Source: Goniomonas avonlea (Eukaryota; Cryptophyceae; Goniomonadida; Goniomonadaceae). Taken from it: 10,168 nucleotides of DNA. The number at the start of each line of letters is the position of its first letter. Positions within the stretch are counted from its first letter, which is position 1. The position numbers and the translations under genes were made by a program. Of this stretch, positions 1-7,872 are shown piece after piece. Below the pieces are notes generated by a model. It was not told where the DNA came from. It was given only the letters and a program-made list of their open reading frames with translations, and ran no database searches. Where the stretch lies: contig QUTJ01031165.1 in NCBI GenBank assembly GCA_003573635.1, forward strand, positions 1 to 10,168. Reading direction: 5' to 3'.

Positions 1-232
1 CAGATCATGCCAAGGAACAAAATCGGTTTTCAAAAGCAAAACACTGGAAACAACTATCACAAACGTCTTATTCATGGGTTGATACGTGCCCTCCACCATT
101 TAAGCCTTCCTGAATATGTTCGGAGGCTTCTCCAAGCACAAAACTTCTCATTTTCAGTCGACACACACACTCAACACAACACGCTCTATCTACACACAAG
201 GGAGGAATATTCGACGCTCTCCCACACGGAAG
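1..232. other. Non-coding flank, CA-rich
   Basis: No gene is recognised here. A 76-codon open frame at 7-237 (+) has no motif I know and runs into the repeat array, so I treat it as chance. The stretch is AT-richer than the genes to its right. From about 160 it becomes rich in CA dinucleotides (ACACACACAC near 164-172, then CAACACAACACG). A short match to the start of the 43 bp array unit (TTTCAGTCGAC, about 153-163) may be a decayed array remnant, but it is too short to rely on. Confidence 0.5.
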
Positions 233-643
233 TCTAATTGTCCGGGGCGTAGTCTTTCTGGGAAGCTTGTTCAGTCAACTGGAAACTGCTCTCATTGTCC
301 GGGGCGTACTCCCCCCTCCCCCTCCCTCCCTCCTCCCTCCCCCTCTTAGATGTGTGGTGAAGTAGTGGTCCCCTCTTCCCTCCCTCTTCCCTCCCTCCTC
401 CCTCCCTCTTCCCTCCCACTCCCTCCTCCCTCCTTCCTCCCTCCCTCCTGCCTCTTCCCTCCTCCCTCCTCCCTCCTCCTCTTTCAGTCAACAGGAAACT
501 GCTCTGCGTAGTCCGGGGCGTACTCTTTCAGTCAACAGGAACTGCTCTGCGAGTCCGGGGCGTACTCTTTCAGTCAACAGGAAACTGCTCTAATTGTCCG
601 GGGCGTGCTCTTTCAGTCAACAGGAAACTGCTCTGCGTAGTCC
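233..643. repeat. Tandem array of ~43 bp units derived from the lysozyme gene 3' end
   Basis: Units on the + strand begin TTTCAGTCAACAGGAAACTG and end CCGGGGCGTACTC. I place them at about 233-256 (partial), 270-311, 482-525 (44 nt), 526-567 (42 nt) and 568-610 (43 nt). A last one, 611-643, is inside the lysozyme gene. On the minus strand each full unit reads as the gene's final residues DYAEQFPVD and stop TGA, then AAAGAGTACGCCCCG, which rejoins the next unit. The array is therefore a serial copy of the final codons, the stop and about 12 nt of 3' flank. Units differ by single-base changes and 1-2 nt indels, and some carry TAATTG or CATTG where others have TGCGTAG. The array is split by the pyrimidine tract at 311-481. 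Spacers are lacking, so this is not a CRISPR array. Confidence 0.9.
311..485 (+). repeat. Polypyrimidine (CCCTCC) simple-sequence tract
   Basis: This is almost pure C and T on the + strand, built from CCCTCC, CTTCCC and CCTCCT words. One mixed island lies at about 348-370 (contains GATGTGTGGTGAAGTAG). The tract sits exactly between two copies of the 43 bp unit, starting after GGGGCGTACTC and ending at CTTTCAGTC, so it looks inserted into or expanded within the array. The minus strand carries many GGG runs at short spacing, a sequence type that can form G-quadruplexes or triplexes. It is downstream of the lysozyme stop codon and not coding. Confidence 0.9.
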
Positions 644-1783
644 CAATCGATTTCGAGGCCACAATCAGCCACGGGACCGTCTTTGTGATCAAAAAACTGC
701 TTGATCGTTGGCGATGCCCAGCCCCCATACGGCTGTCCGAACCAGTCGCGAAAGCTTGGGATGCGATCGTAATGTGCGTACCACACAGGATACTCCGCGA
801 GTCCGGTCCAAGAGCCAAAAAACTGAGGGAATTCACGGCCGCAGTAGATGCCAATCTTCTTGCCAGCTTGGACAAAGGTGTGAGCGAGCTGCTGGAGGAA
901 GATAACGTTGTCCGAGTGGGAGTGGTTGAGCCACCCGCCCCCTTCGATGTCAATCCAGATCCGCCCATACTTGACTTCGAACTGGGTCAGGTTGCCGAGC
1001 ATTTCATTCGCTTGCTCCACAGGATCATATTCGCGCTTCGGAAAGTGGTAGACATCGACAAAAGAGAACTTGGCTTTCCAGGCGTTGGCCACGTTGGAAA
1101 CAGCGTCCTCCCAGAAACCGTGGCTTTCAGTGAAGGCTTCGAAAATCGCGAACTCCAGTCCCGCGTTGCGAAGACACTCAAGGCTCTCGAGCTTGGCAAG
1201 ACCTTCTGGCCACCCAGCATCAAAACCGTACGCACCAGAGCCAGGGGTTGCACTGGTTGGCCTGTCGCAGTCCGTGACAAGTAGATGCCAGGTCGCACTG
1301 TCCATTTCTCCGGTGGCCGGGAGGTGCCTGGTGTTCTGGAACTCTGTAATCGCATCGGTAAGCGTTGAAGACCAGGATGTATACGGAACTGTGGACGAAT
1401 TGTAATAGAGGTTAAACTGAACCGCAGTGGCATTGACGCCTTCGGCAGAAAAAAACGCGGATGAGATATTTGGCAACAGCAAGGTCCAAGTGCCTTCTCC
1501 AACAACACCATCTGCGGTCAAGCCGGACTTCTCCTGAAATGCTTTTACGGCAGTGGTCGTCCGAGGCCCAAATATTCCATCAGGAGTCGCCTACACTCGA
1601 GTCAGACAGTCTTGCAAAATCGTGTGAAGGGCGCACATTCAGCAGGTACTGGATGGTTTGCGTGTTCACAGTTTGGGGCGGTGAGACACTGTTCTCCTTC
1701 AGCTCTGGCCATCCGCACATTGGCAGGGGCATACGTGCGCAAGCCCAACCGAGAAAAATCAGGGAAAAGAGCCTGCGAACCAT
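613..1783 (-). CDS. Secreted GH25 lysozyme-like muramidase with two peptidoglycan-binding domains
   Basis: Spliced CDS: complement(613..1590, 1637..1783), 374 residues. ATG at 1783 starts MVRRLFSLIFLGWACARM, a signal peptide with a basic N-region and a hydrophobic core. Residues about 36-90 form a first peptidoglycan-binding domain (TIQYLLN, PDGIFGPRT, AVKAFQ, LTADGVVGEGTW). Residues about 100-155 form a second, more diverged one (TDAITEFQ, ATGEMDSATW). The GH25 barrel follows: GFDAGW (D173), WIDIEGGGW (D263, E265) and EIDWDY near the C terminus (D364), which match the conserved acidic positions of GH25 N-acetylmuramidases. These cut the glycan of bacterial peptidoglycan. The two exons are in different frames. 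A 46-nt phase-0 intron (1591-1636, GTGCGC...GTGTAG, with CTGAC near its end) joins them. That splice shortens the loop between LLN and DGIFG by about five residues compared with typical domains, so an indel or sequencing error is the alternative. The protein is likely exported or phagosomal and used on bacterial food or as defence. The gene ends inside the 43 bp array. Confidence 0.88.
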
Positions 1784-1954
1784 GATCGGCGGCCGAAGGC
1801 TGAGCTAGCTAGGTCGCATATGAGCTGCGTCAGTGTGCCGGCCTTCTTGGGGGTGGACCGTGGCTGGCCCAGCGGCAGTGGCCCAGCCCGTTCCATCGGA
1901 GTCCAACGCTCGATTCGCAGCCTCAATTGGCTCCGTTCGGCAACTCGAACTGCA
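1784..1954. promoter_or_regulatory. Short divergent intergenic region (lysozyme / HAD)
   Basis: The lysozyme gene (start 1783, -) and the HAD gene (preferred start 1955, +) are head to head over 171 bp, so both promoters must lie here or inside the genes. I see no clear TATA box. If the HAD protein starts at the upstream in-frame ATG at 1820, the gap shrinks to 36 bp and most of this stretch would encode a 45-residue arginine- and serine-containing N-terminal extension. Confidence 0.5.
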
Positions 1955-2696
1955 ATGGTTTGCCGTGTTGTGTCTTTTGACTTGGACGGGACTCTTTGGG
2001 AGAACTCGAAAGTCATTCTGGACGCCACCAGGTTGTTTCTTCAGAGTTTCTGTCGCATTGACTTGCGTTTGCAGGGCACAGCGTGAATTTCTTGCGAATC
2101 GTTTCCCTCTTATTCTGGAACGATATGATGTCGCTGATCTTCGAGGGATGGTGGCTGACCACTTCAGCGTGGTTCATGATTACTGCTCCGCACGGAAAAT
2201 GATGCTCCATGACGCTGCTTGCAGCGTTGGGTATGATCCTGTTGAAGTTGTAGAACCAACTTATAAGGTTTTCAATGATGCTCGCCAACGGGTTACTCCA
2301 TTTGATGGCGTGGAAGCGCTACTCAAGCGGCTGGCAAGCACATTTACACTCTGCTCGCTCACCAACGGCACGGCGGATGCAACTCGAGTTCCCTGGCTCA
2401 AGGATCACATCGCTTTTGCTGTCTCGGCTGGTGAGGCTGGAGCTGCAAAACCATCTGCTGCTCCTTTCAATATGGTGGTAAGGAAAGCCGGCGTGCGTCC
2501 GGAGGAAATTGTACATGTCGGCGATGAGTACGCAGTTGATATCACGGGGGCAAAGGACGCTGGATTCCGCGCAGTTTGGGTGAACTCCAAACACGAAGTG
2601 GTCCAGAACAGTTGTGCAGACGCCGAGATCCAGAGTGTCCTTGATCTCGAACCAGTATTGTCGCGGTGGGCCGAAAAAGCAACAAGCCACTCGTGA
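1955..2696 (+). CDS. HAD-superfamily hydrolase (phosphatase-like)
   Basis: Spliced CDS: join(1955..2031, 2075..2696), 232 residues. Motif I is SFDLDGTLW, with nucleophile D9 and acid D11. Motif II is SLTNGT (T122, N123), motif III is K151 in GAAKPS, and motif IV is HVGDEYAVD (D176, D181) followed by AGFRAVWV. The stretch between motifs I and II, about 100 residues and mostly helical in character, fits a C1-type cap. This is the phosphoglycolate-phosphatase and haloacid-dehalogenase-like branch, which acts on small phosphorylated metabolites; the substrate cannot be read from sequence. Motif I and the rest lie in different frames, joined by a 43-nt phase-2 intron (2032-2074, GTTGTT...TTGCAG, with TTGAC near its end) giving DATRAQREF. 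I chose ATG 1955 because family members usually begin a few residues before motif I. An in-frame ATG at 1820 would add 45 residues and cannot be excluded, perhaps as an organelle presequence. It is convergent with the LRR gene downstream. Confidence 0.87.
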
Positions 2697-2847
2697 TGAT
2701 GCAAACAGCGCAAAAACAAGCCAATCTTGACGAAGGAAATATTGGACACTATGTGTACATTGAGTAGGATGTAAAGTTTACACCGAGGTCGAAATTATAT
2801 GTTTTTCCGAGAGTTCTGCGGCAAAACTGCCTGAGGAAAACCAGAGT
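2697..2847. other. Convergent intergenic spacer (HAD / LRR)
   Basis: This 151 bp separates the 3' ends of the HAD gene and the minus-strand LRR gene, and should hold both 3' UTRs and polyadenylation sites. No canonical AATAAA is seen in the HAD direction. A small perfect inverted repeat, TGTAAA-G-TTTACA, lies at 2770-2782. Confidence 0.5.
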
Positions 2848-3897
2848 CTAGGCCGGAAGGTTTTGAACCTCATCTTGAGATTCTGCTGGCCTGGCACCTT
2901 CAAGCCTTGTGCAGGACAAGTTGAGAACTTTTACCCGAGACAATGCGCTAATGTCTGTCACACTAAAACATCCAGAGAGGTTGAGTGAAGTCAGCTTCCC
3001 CAAGTTGCTCACGTCTTGGACTCCAAAACAGTATCCAAGGTTGAGAGAAGTCACTCCCCCCAAAGCGCTCACATCGGTGATGCCAAAATTGCCCGACAGG
3101 TCCAGTGTCGTAACCCCGCCCAAAGCACTGACATCAAGCGCCGAGGTACAGCAGGACAAGTTCAGTGTTGTAACGTGCCCCAAAGCACTCACATCGACTA
3201 CCCCAGTGCAGCCAGAGAGGTTGAGAGATCTGACTCCACCAAGAGCGCTCACATCCACCAGAGCAACGCAGCTAGATAAGTCAAGGTCCGGGACATGCCC
3301 CAGGGCACTGACATCTGTAACCGCAGTTTGTGACAAGGTGAGCTTTTTAACCTCACCTAGCGCACTCACATCCGTCACGCCAGTTTCTGACAAGTTGAGC
3401 GTGTGAACGGAACCAAGATTCTGCACATCAGTCACTCTCCGACAACCCGAAAGGTTAAGGACCCGTACACCACCCAGTGCACTCACGTCCTGTAGATTTG
3501 GGCACCGAGACAGGTCCAGGTGGGTGACGTTGCTCAAGGAGCTCACGTCGGTGACACCGCTACCCGAGAGATCAACTTTCCAAGCATACTTCAAGGAATC
3601 GGAAGCCAAGACCCACTCTCCTCGGAGCTCTGGGCAGATCCAAGTAACCTGTTCTTCAGGAGCAAGACCTCTTTGTGCAATTCTGAGCCACTTTGAGAAG
3701 GTCTCCGCGCTCGAACAGACTCCGTCCAGTCGCAAGGCTGACTTGGCGATTACAGACAGAAGCCGGTCGCTCGTCTCACGAAGCAACAACAAACTGGCTG
3801 ATGAGAGCGCATAGGTTCCACCTGTCAAAAAGAGAGAGTTGATGACGGGAGAAACCAAAAAGTCCTCAAGGGTTCCGCCGCTCTGGGCGCGGCTCAT
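2848..3897 (-). CDS. Leucine-rich-repeat protein with ~11 near-uniform 20-residue repeats
   Basis: A single open frame of 349 residues from ATG 3897 to TAG 2848, with no intron needed. The frame extends two codons further upstream to a TTG, which I did not use. Residues 1-106 are not recognised. They include a mildly hydrophobic stretch (SPVINSLFLTGGTYALSSAS) and helix-like sequence, with no convincing signal peptide or F-box. From about residue 107 to 335 run roughly 11 repeats of pattern LxLSxCxxVTDVSALGxVxx, nearly all 20 residues long; two around the middle (LSETG, LSQTA) are 19. The protein ends with a short polar tail. Such repeats make a curved solenoid for protein binding; the partner is unknown. 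The very uniform DVSALGGV cores, visible also as a DNA repeat of about 60 bp, suggest recent repeat expansion or gene conversion. Variation is concentrated just after LS.C and before VDVS/VTDVS. Localisation is probably intracellular. Confidence 0.82.
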   Translation of the reverse strand: MSRAQSGGTLEDFLVSPVINSLFLTGGTYALSSASLLLLRETSDRLLSVIAKSALRLDGVCSSAETFSKWLRIAQRGLAPEEQVTWICPELRGEWVLASDSLKYAWKVDLSGSGVTDVSSLSNVTHLDLSRCPNLQDVSALGGVRVLNLSGCRRVTDVQNLGSVHTLNLSETGVTDVSALGEVKKLTLSQTAVTDVSALGHVPDLDLSSCVALVDVSALGGVRSLNLSGCTGVVDVSALGHVTTLNLSCCTSALDVSALGGVTTLDLSGNFGITDVSALGGVTSLNLGYCFGVQDVSNLGKLTSLNLSGCFSVTDISALSRVKVLNLSCTRLEGARPAESQDEVQNLPA

Positions 3898-4620
3898 TTG
3901 CAATTGTACTACGACACACGTCCTAGCCGAAAAAATCCCGAAACCCTCAAGCTCTATCGGGCCGGCCGTCCAAACTCAATAATCAGCGATCCGACACCCG
4001 ACTTTTGCAATCGTTTTTACAATTATTGGAGTCAGACTCAGTCAGTCCCACCAGATCGCGAAAAGCTGATCCGCATCGTCACGCGTCGCCCGGTGTTAAC
4101 TCGAGGGCGTTTCGTTGGAGGGGCGCAGCTGAGGGCTTTCAACTAATTTGCACCACGCCCAGCGCCATGGTGCCTTGACGCCTACCCAACTGTTGTTTTC
4201 CAACTGATGGAAGGGTTCCAAAGACAGAGAAAGAATAGTCTACCGCGCTCGCGGTCGCTGCCCTCGGTGTTTCGCCGTCAAAAGTTGTTATTGTTGGCGT
4301 CGTGCGTTTCAAGCCTTGTTCGCAGCCACAAAACAACCACACATCGGAGATTCGAAAAATGAGCGAGTCTTCGAGGCCGCGCCGACGCAGAGAGGTCTGG
4401 AGGCCAAAGGTGCTTGATACGATTCATAACGGTTTATCAAAGCATGCGCCCCATCGCACACACCAGGAGTACAAGTGCACGGGCCCTCCATACGGCAGGG
4501 CAGCGCTATATGCGTCGCCTGTCGGCATGCATGGCAACCAGTTGCTTAAAAAGCGCAAGTCAGCGACCTTCCACTTGAGAATTCTGATGGCCCGCTCTTG
4601 TTTCAGCACTGTTGCGAGAG
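3898..4620. other. Intergenic region, no gene recognised
   Basis: About 720 bp between the start of the LRR gene and the end of the PP2A-A gene, both on the minus strand. It should contain the PP2A-A 3' UTR and the LRR promoter. Open frames of 60-115 codons exist here on both strands (3898-4146 +, 4302-4646 +, 4424-4732 -). None has a recognisable domain, and the last two overlap the PP2A-A terminal exons. I see no tRNA-like cloverleaf and no tandem repeat. Confidence 0.5.
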
Positions 4621-7600
4621 TCAACTCTGGGTCTTTGGACGTGTGAAGGACACAAGAGGGGCAGAGGAGGGGGTCCGAAGCGTACCTTGTGCAGAGCGAG
4701 TGTGGCGAAGTACTTGACATCAGGGTCGGCATCCATTTGGAGGCTCTCTAAGCAGGGCTTGATCTGTGGCAGGTGTGAACGGGGAACAGACTGGGACAAA
4801 GCCGCCGCATGCGAGCACAAAGAGTGTTGGCTGTGAGATGTGGCGACAGTCTTTGCGCGAATGGCAAGTGCCATGAGAACAGAGGGCATTCAGACGCGCG
4901 CAGACGACGCAAGCATTGAAGCTCAATCTTCCAGTCCATCAAGGCGCATCCGCACACGCCCGGCACATGTATCCCTTGCGGGGCGCCGGTTTGTGGAGGC
5001 GCACGGTATGGGACTGGAACACACGCAGAGGAACAAAGACAGCACGGGGCGGAGGGGGGTGACAAACACACATCACAGCACACATTGTGCACGGGGGACG
5101 GAGAGCATGTGCACGGACACGGACAGCAGTGGAAACAAGACAAGTTGCGGACAGAGCCACCGTCAAAACATAATGTGCAAGAACGAGTAACAGACAAGTC
5201 GATGACTCAGTAGATTCGGACGTAGCACAGCACCTGAGCCTTCACAATAGCCGGATCCATGTGCGCCGCCATCACTTGCAACGCCTTGGCAGCGTTGAAT
5301 CGGCAGTTAGGGACCTGATCTTTAGCCGCCTTGATAAGCTGCAGCAGGGATCAGTGGACCGTTGGTGGGACAAAGGCAAAAGGGAAAACAAAGCGGGCGT
5401 GCAACTCACCGCAGGTAGCATCAGCTGCAAACAGTCTGCGGTGACAGACATAGACAATTCCCGAATGGCGAAGATAGAGGCCATCCGGTAGAGGTAGTTT
5501 GAGTTTTGAGTCAACTCCAACACGGCGGGCACAATGTGGTGCTTCGCCCACTCACTGCCGAACACCTGGAGCGCCCCGTCAATGCAGAAGCTTCTCGGAT
5601 GAGAGAACACACCTCAGCAAGTTTGCGGAGGTTCTCGGTGGCGGCCGCGCGGATGCTATACACAGAGTCAGCCAACCAGGACATGCACAGCTCCCCGAGT
5701 CTCTGCTCGAAAAACTCGATCCCCTGCAACACGAGTCAGCGCGTTCGATTCAACAGGCACTGGGGCTTACCAGTTGGGAGGCAAGCAAGGGGATATGTTC
5801 GATAATGGCCAGTCGCACGCGCCACTGCTTGTCCTCAGCGAGATCAATGATCGCAGGCAGCAGAGACTGCGACAGACGATGGATGCCAATCACCTGCAAT
5901 CGCAGGAGTCAGGAGTCTGGAGACGAGACGAGAAGGGGGAAATGGACCTTGTTCACATGCTCCAGCTTTGAAATGATGTTGAGGCGCACTTCGTGGTACT
6001 CGTCCTGGCAGCAACGGTGAATCTCGGGACAAAGAATAGACAGAGGGAGAAAACGCACCTTCAACAACTGCAAGAACAGCGGGAGCAAATGCTCAATCGT
6101 GATATCCTTGCCAAAAACAGGGCAGAGGTTCATGATCACTGAAGCCAACGCGGCACGAACGTGCTGGGAGGAGTCCATCACCAAATCGCGCACTGACGGC
6201 AACACCTGCTGGAGAGCAAGCTGTCCAACGTGTCAGACGCGCGCGCACAGCAGGAGCAACTATCCACCTGTGGCTGCACTGGCTCGCACCCAGCGGCGAC
6301 CTTGAACGCTGCGGCAGTGCGGACCTCAGCCTCTGGGTCCTTCAGAAGGCGCACGAGCGCAGGGATCATCTCGGTCTCTGACACATGGGGGCCCACAGCA
6401 TCGCAAAGCTGCAGTTGAAATGAGGACATGGAAACAGGCACACGACAGCTGCTGGCTCACATCGGTGAATTTGTCAGCCACCATGAAACGGACCCTCCAA
6501 GACTTGTCCTGCCAGAGACCGCGCACGACAGGCAACACCTGGGAATTCACCTGAACGCCACACTCTGTCAGAGGGCTGCTGCGCGGGTCCAACGCGAGAC
6601 CTACCTGCGCAGGGGCAAGCACTTTCCCCAGAGCAACGCAATTATCCACAGCCAAAATACGGACAGAGTCCTGGTCATCCTGCGCCAGCTTCACAAACAA
6701 CGGAATAAGCTCTGCCTGGACAAGGTCCACATCCATCTTGGACGCCAGTTGCTGCAACCAATCATTTAGCCCGGACATCTGTCACGAAAGATGGACCTAC
6801 CCCCAGACCACCACATGCTGCCTTTCGGACCATCGGGGCGTTGTCGCGACACAGCTGGGAAAACAAACCACGGAGCTCCTGCTGTGCCGGGGATGGAAGC
6901 TGGTTGTATATGAAGGCAAATATGGGGGCGGAAGCGATGCGTGTTGTGTTGAAGTCTCCTGTGCACATCCTCCGCAAAAGCGGAGAGACATACTCCTGAA
7001 GGTGTTGCTTCGGCAAAACCTTGGTGAGAAGTCCAATGGAGGCAACAGCCTGGCGCAGAGGCGTCAAAACCCTCTGTGGGCGGGAAAGTGTGAATGCGCA
7101 CCTTGTCTCGGACAGAGGCCTCTTCCATGGAAGACAACGTTTCCAAGGGAATCAAAATGCAATGAGCTCTGTCGTGGCCACCCACGTGATCAATGATATG
7201 AGCAAGCTCTTCTGACAGAGCCAACAAAACCTCGTCTTCGTCCTCCATTTCACCAGCAATCTCTGCAACGGATATCACAACCTCCGCGTGTGCTGGTGGA
7301 CCTTGGCAGCTGTTACTCACCATTGAGATAAGGAATAAGCTCCTCCCGTGTCCGTTCAGGACCCAGGGCTGTGGCAATGGTGGTCAAACGACGAATGGCC
7401 TTCAGGCGCAAAACGCTGTCCTCGTTCCGGAGCTCGTCAATCAGAATTTTCACAGGCGCGAGATCATCGTCATCCCCTTCATCTGTGAGTTGATTCAGGG
7501 CGAACTACATATTTCGAGTCAAGTTGGTCGACGACCCAACAAGTCGGTCAAGGGGGATGCGGCGAATATCATCACCCCAAACTGGAAAAAAATAACGACC

Positions 7601-7675
7601 GCGCGCTCGATTTTTTGCCAGGAGCAAAGAAATACTTGAAAACTCACCCATGTGGGCATCGTGATGAGCGGCCAT
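4621..7675 (-). CDS. PPP2R1A: PP2A 65-kDa scaffolding subunit A (HEAT-repeat protein)
   Basis: Spliced CDS: complement(4621..4632, 4686..4763, 5234..5338, 5410..5565, 5613..5723, 5771..5893, 5948..6004, 6059..6220, 6268..6408, 6461..6550, 6605..6751, 6801..7049, 7102..7262, 7321..7482, 7648..7675). That is 15 exons and 593 residues; human and plant A subunits are about 587-589. The protein carries the diagnostic HEAT segments in family order: [99 protein letters not shown], and [10 protein letters not shown] near the C terminus. It is the rigid scaffold that holds the PP2A catalytic C subunit and a regulatory B subunit in cytosol and nucleus. Each junction restores the length and sequence of known A subunits. 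Introns are mostly 47-58 nt, with outliers of 71, 165 and 470. Twelve are phase 0 and the first two are phase 1. The last exon codes only TQS and the stop; without that splice the frame would run on for 41 unrelated residues. The least certain parts are exon 1 (MAAHHDAHM) and the terminal exon. Confidence 0.95.
4764..5233 (-). other. Long intron 13 of the PP2A-A gene (470 nt)
   Basis: The donor follows GTGAAGGCTCAG and the acceptor is GCCACAG just before ATCAAGCCC. The intron is roughly ten times longer than most others in the gene. On the sense strand it is rich in TGT, GTGC and CCC words. An open frame of about 149 codons crosses it and is unusually rich in cysteine, but it has no recognised domain and I regard it as compositional. 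No snoRNA or tRNA could be supported by eye. Confidence 0.8.
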
Positions 7676-7872
7676 GGGTGCAGCACCCGGCGACTCAAGC
7701 TCCCGACGCTGGTTTGCTTGGCTGAGCCCTTGGCCAGCTCTCGCACTCTATCCTCAACCCCGCCCCATCCAGATGTGGATAACACTTTGATTGACACTTG
7801 AAATTTGACAAGGGAGCTCGACCCCCTTTGGGGTCTTGGGCGGAGTAGGGCACGACCCTCCCTGACGCCGCA
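7676..7872. promoter_or_regulatory. Bidirectional promoter region (PP2A-A / aminotransferase)
   Basis: The two ATGs face away from each other across 197 bp, so this stretch must serve both genes unless leader introns lie elsewhere. It contains an AT-rich patch (about 7778-7810, with GATTGACACTTGAAATTTG) and a perfect 6-bp inverted repeat with a 4-nt loop (GACCCC-CTTT-GGGGTC, 7820-7835). No clear TATA box is seen. The factors involved cannot be inferred. Confidence 0.6.

Noticed and set aside
7-237. 76-codon open frame at the left edge as the tail of another gene
   Set aside because: It ends inside repeat sequence and low-complexity CA-rich DNA, and I recognise no domain.
233-643. CRISPR-like spaced repeats of about 43 bp
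   Set aside because: Units abut each other without unique spacers, no cas genes are present, and the unit is the end of the lysozyme gene.
685-1284. 199-codon open frame on the + strand
   Set aside because: It is the antisense of the GH25 coding sequence and has no domain of its own.
1955-2696. HAD gene as a frameshifted pseudogene
   Set aside because: A 43-nt GT-AG intron with a TTGAC motif restores the frame, and all four HAD motifs are intact.
2770-2782. Inverted repeat TGTAAA-G-TTTACA as a terminator
   Set aside because: It is a short palindrome with a one-base centre and no U-tract, in a eukaryotic context where such terminators are not expected.
3898-4146. 82-codon open frame on the + strand
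   Set aside because: No recognisable motif, no supporting neighbours, and it lies where the LRR promoter should be.
4302-4646. 114-codon open frame (+) with an Arg-rich stretch
   Set aside because: It overlaps the PP2A-A terminal exon and has no family resemblance.
4748-5197. 149-codon cysteine-rich open frame on the - strand, a possible small secreted protein
   Set aside because: It lies almost wholly in PP2A-A intron 13, and its cysteines follow from TGT/TGC-rich composition rather than a spaced pattern.
7074-7101. A 28-nt intron in PP2A-A ending at CCCACAG
   Set aside because: The later acceptor at 7050 gives RDK-AVASIG, which matches the family without extra residues, and a normal 52-nt intron.
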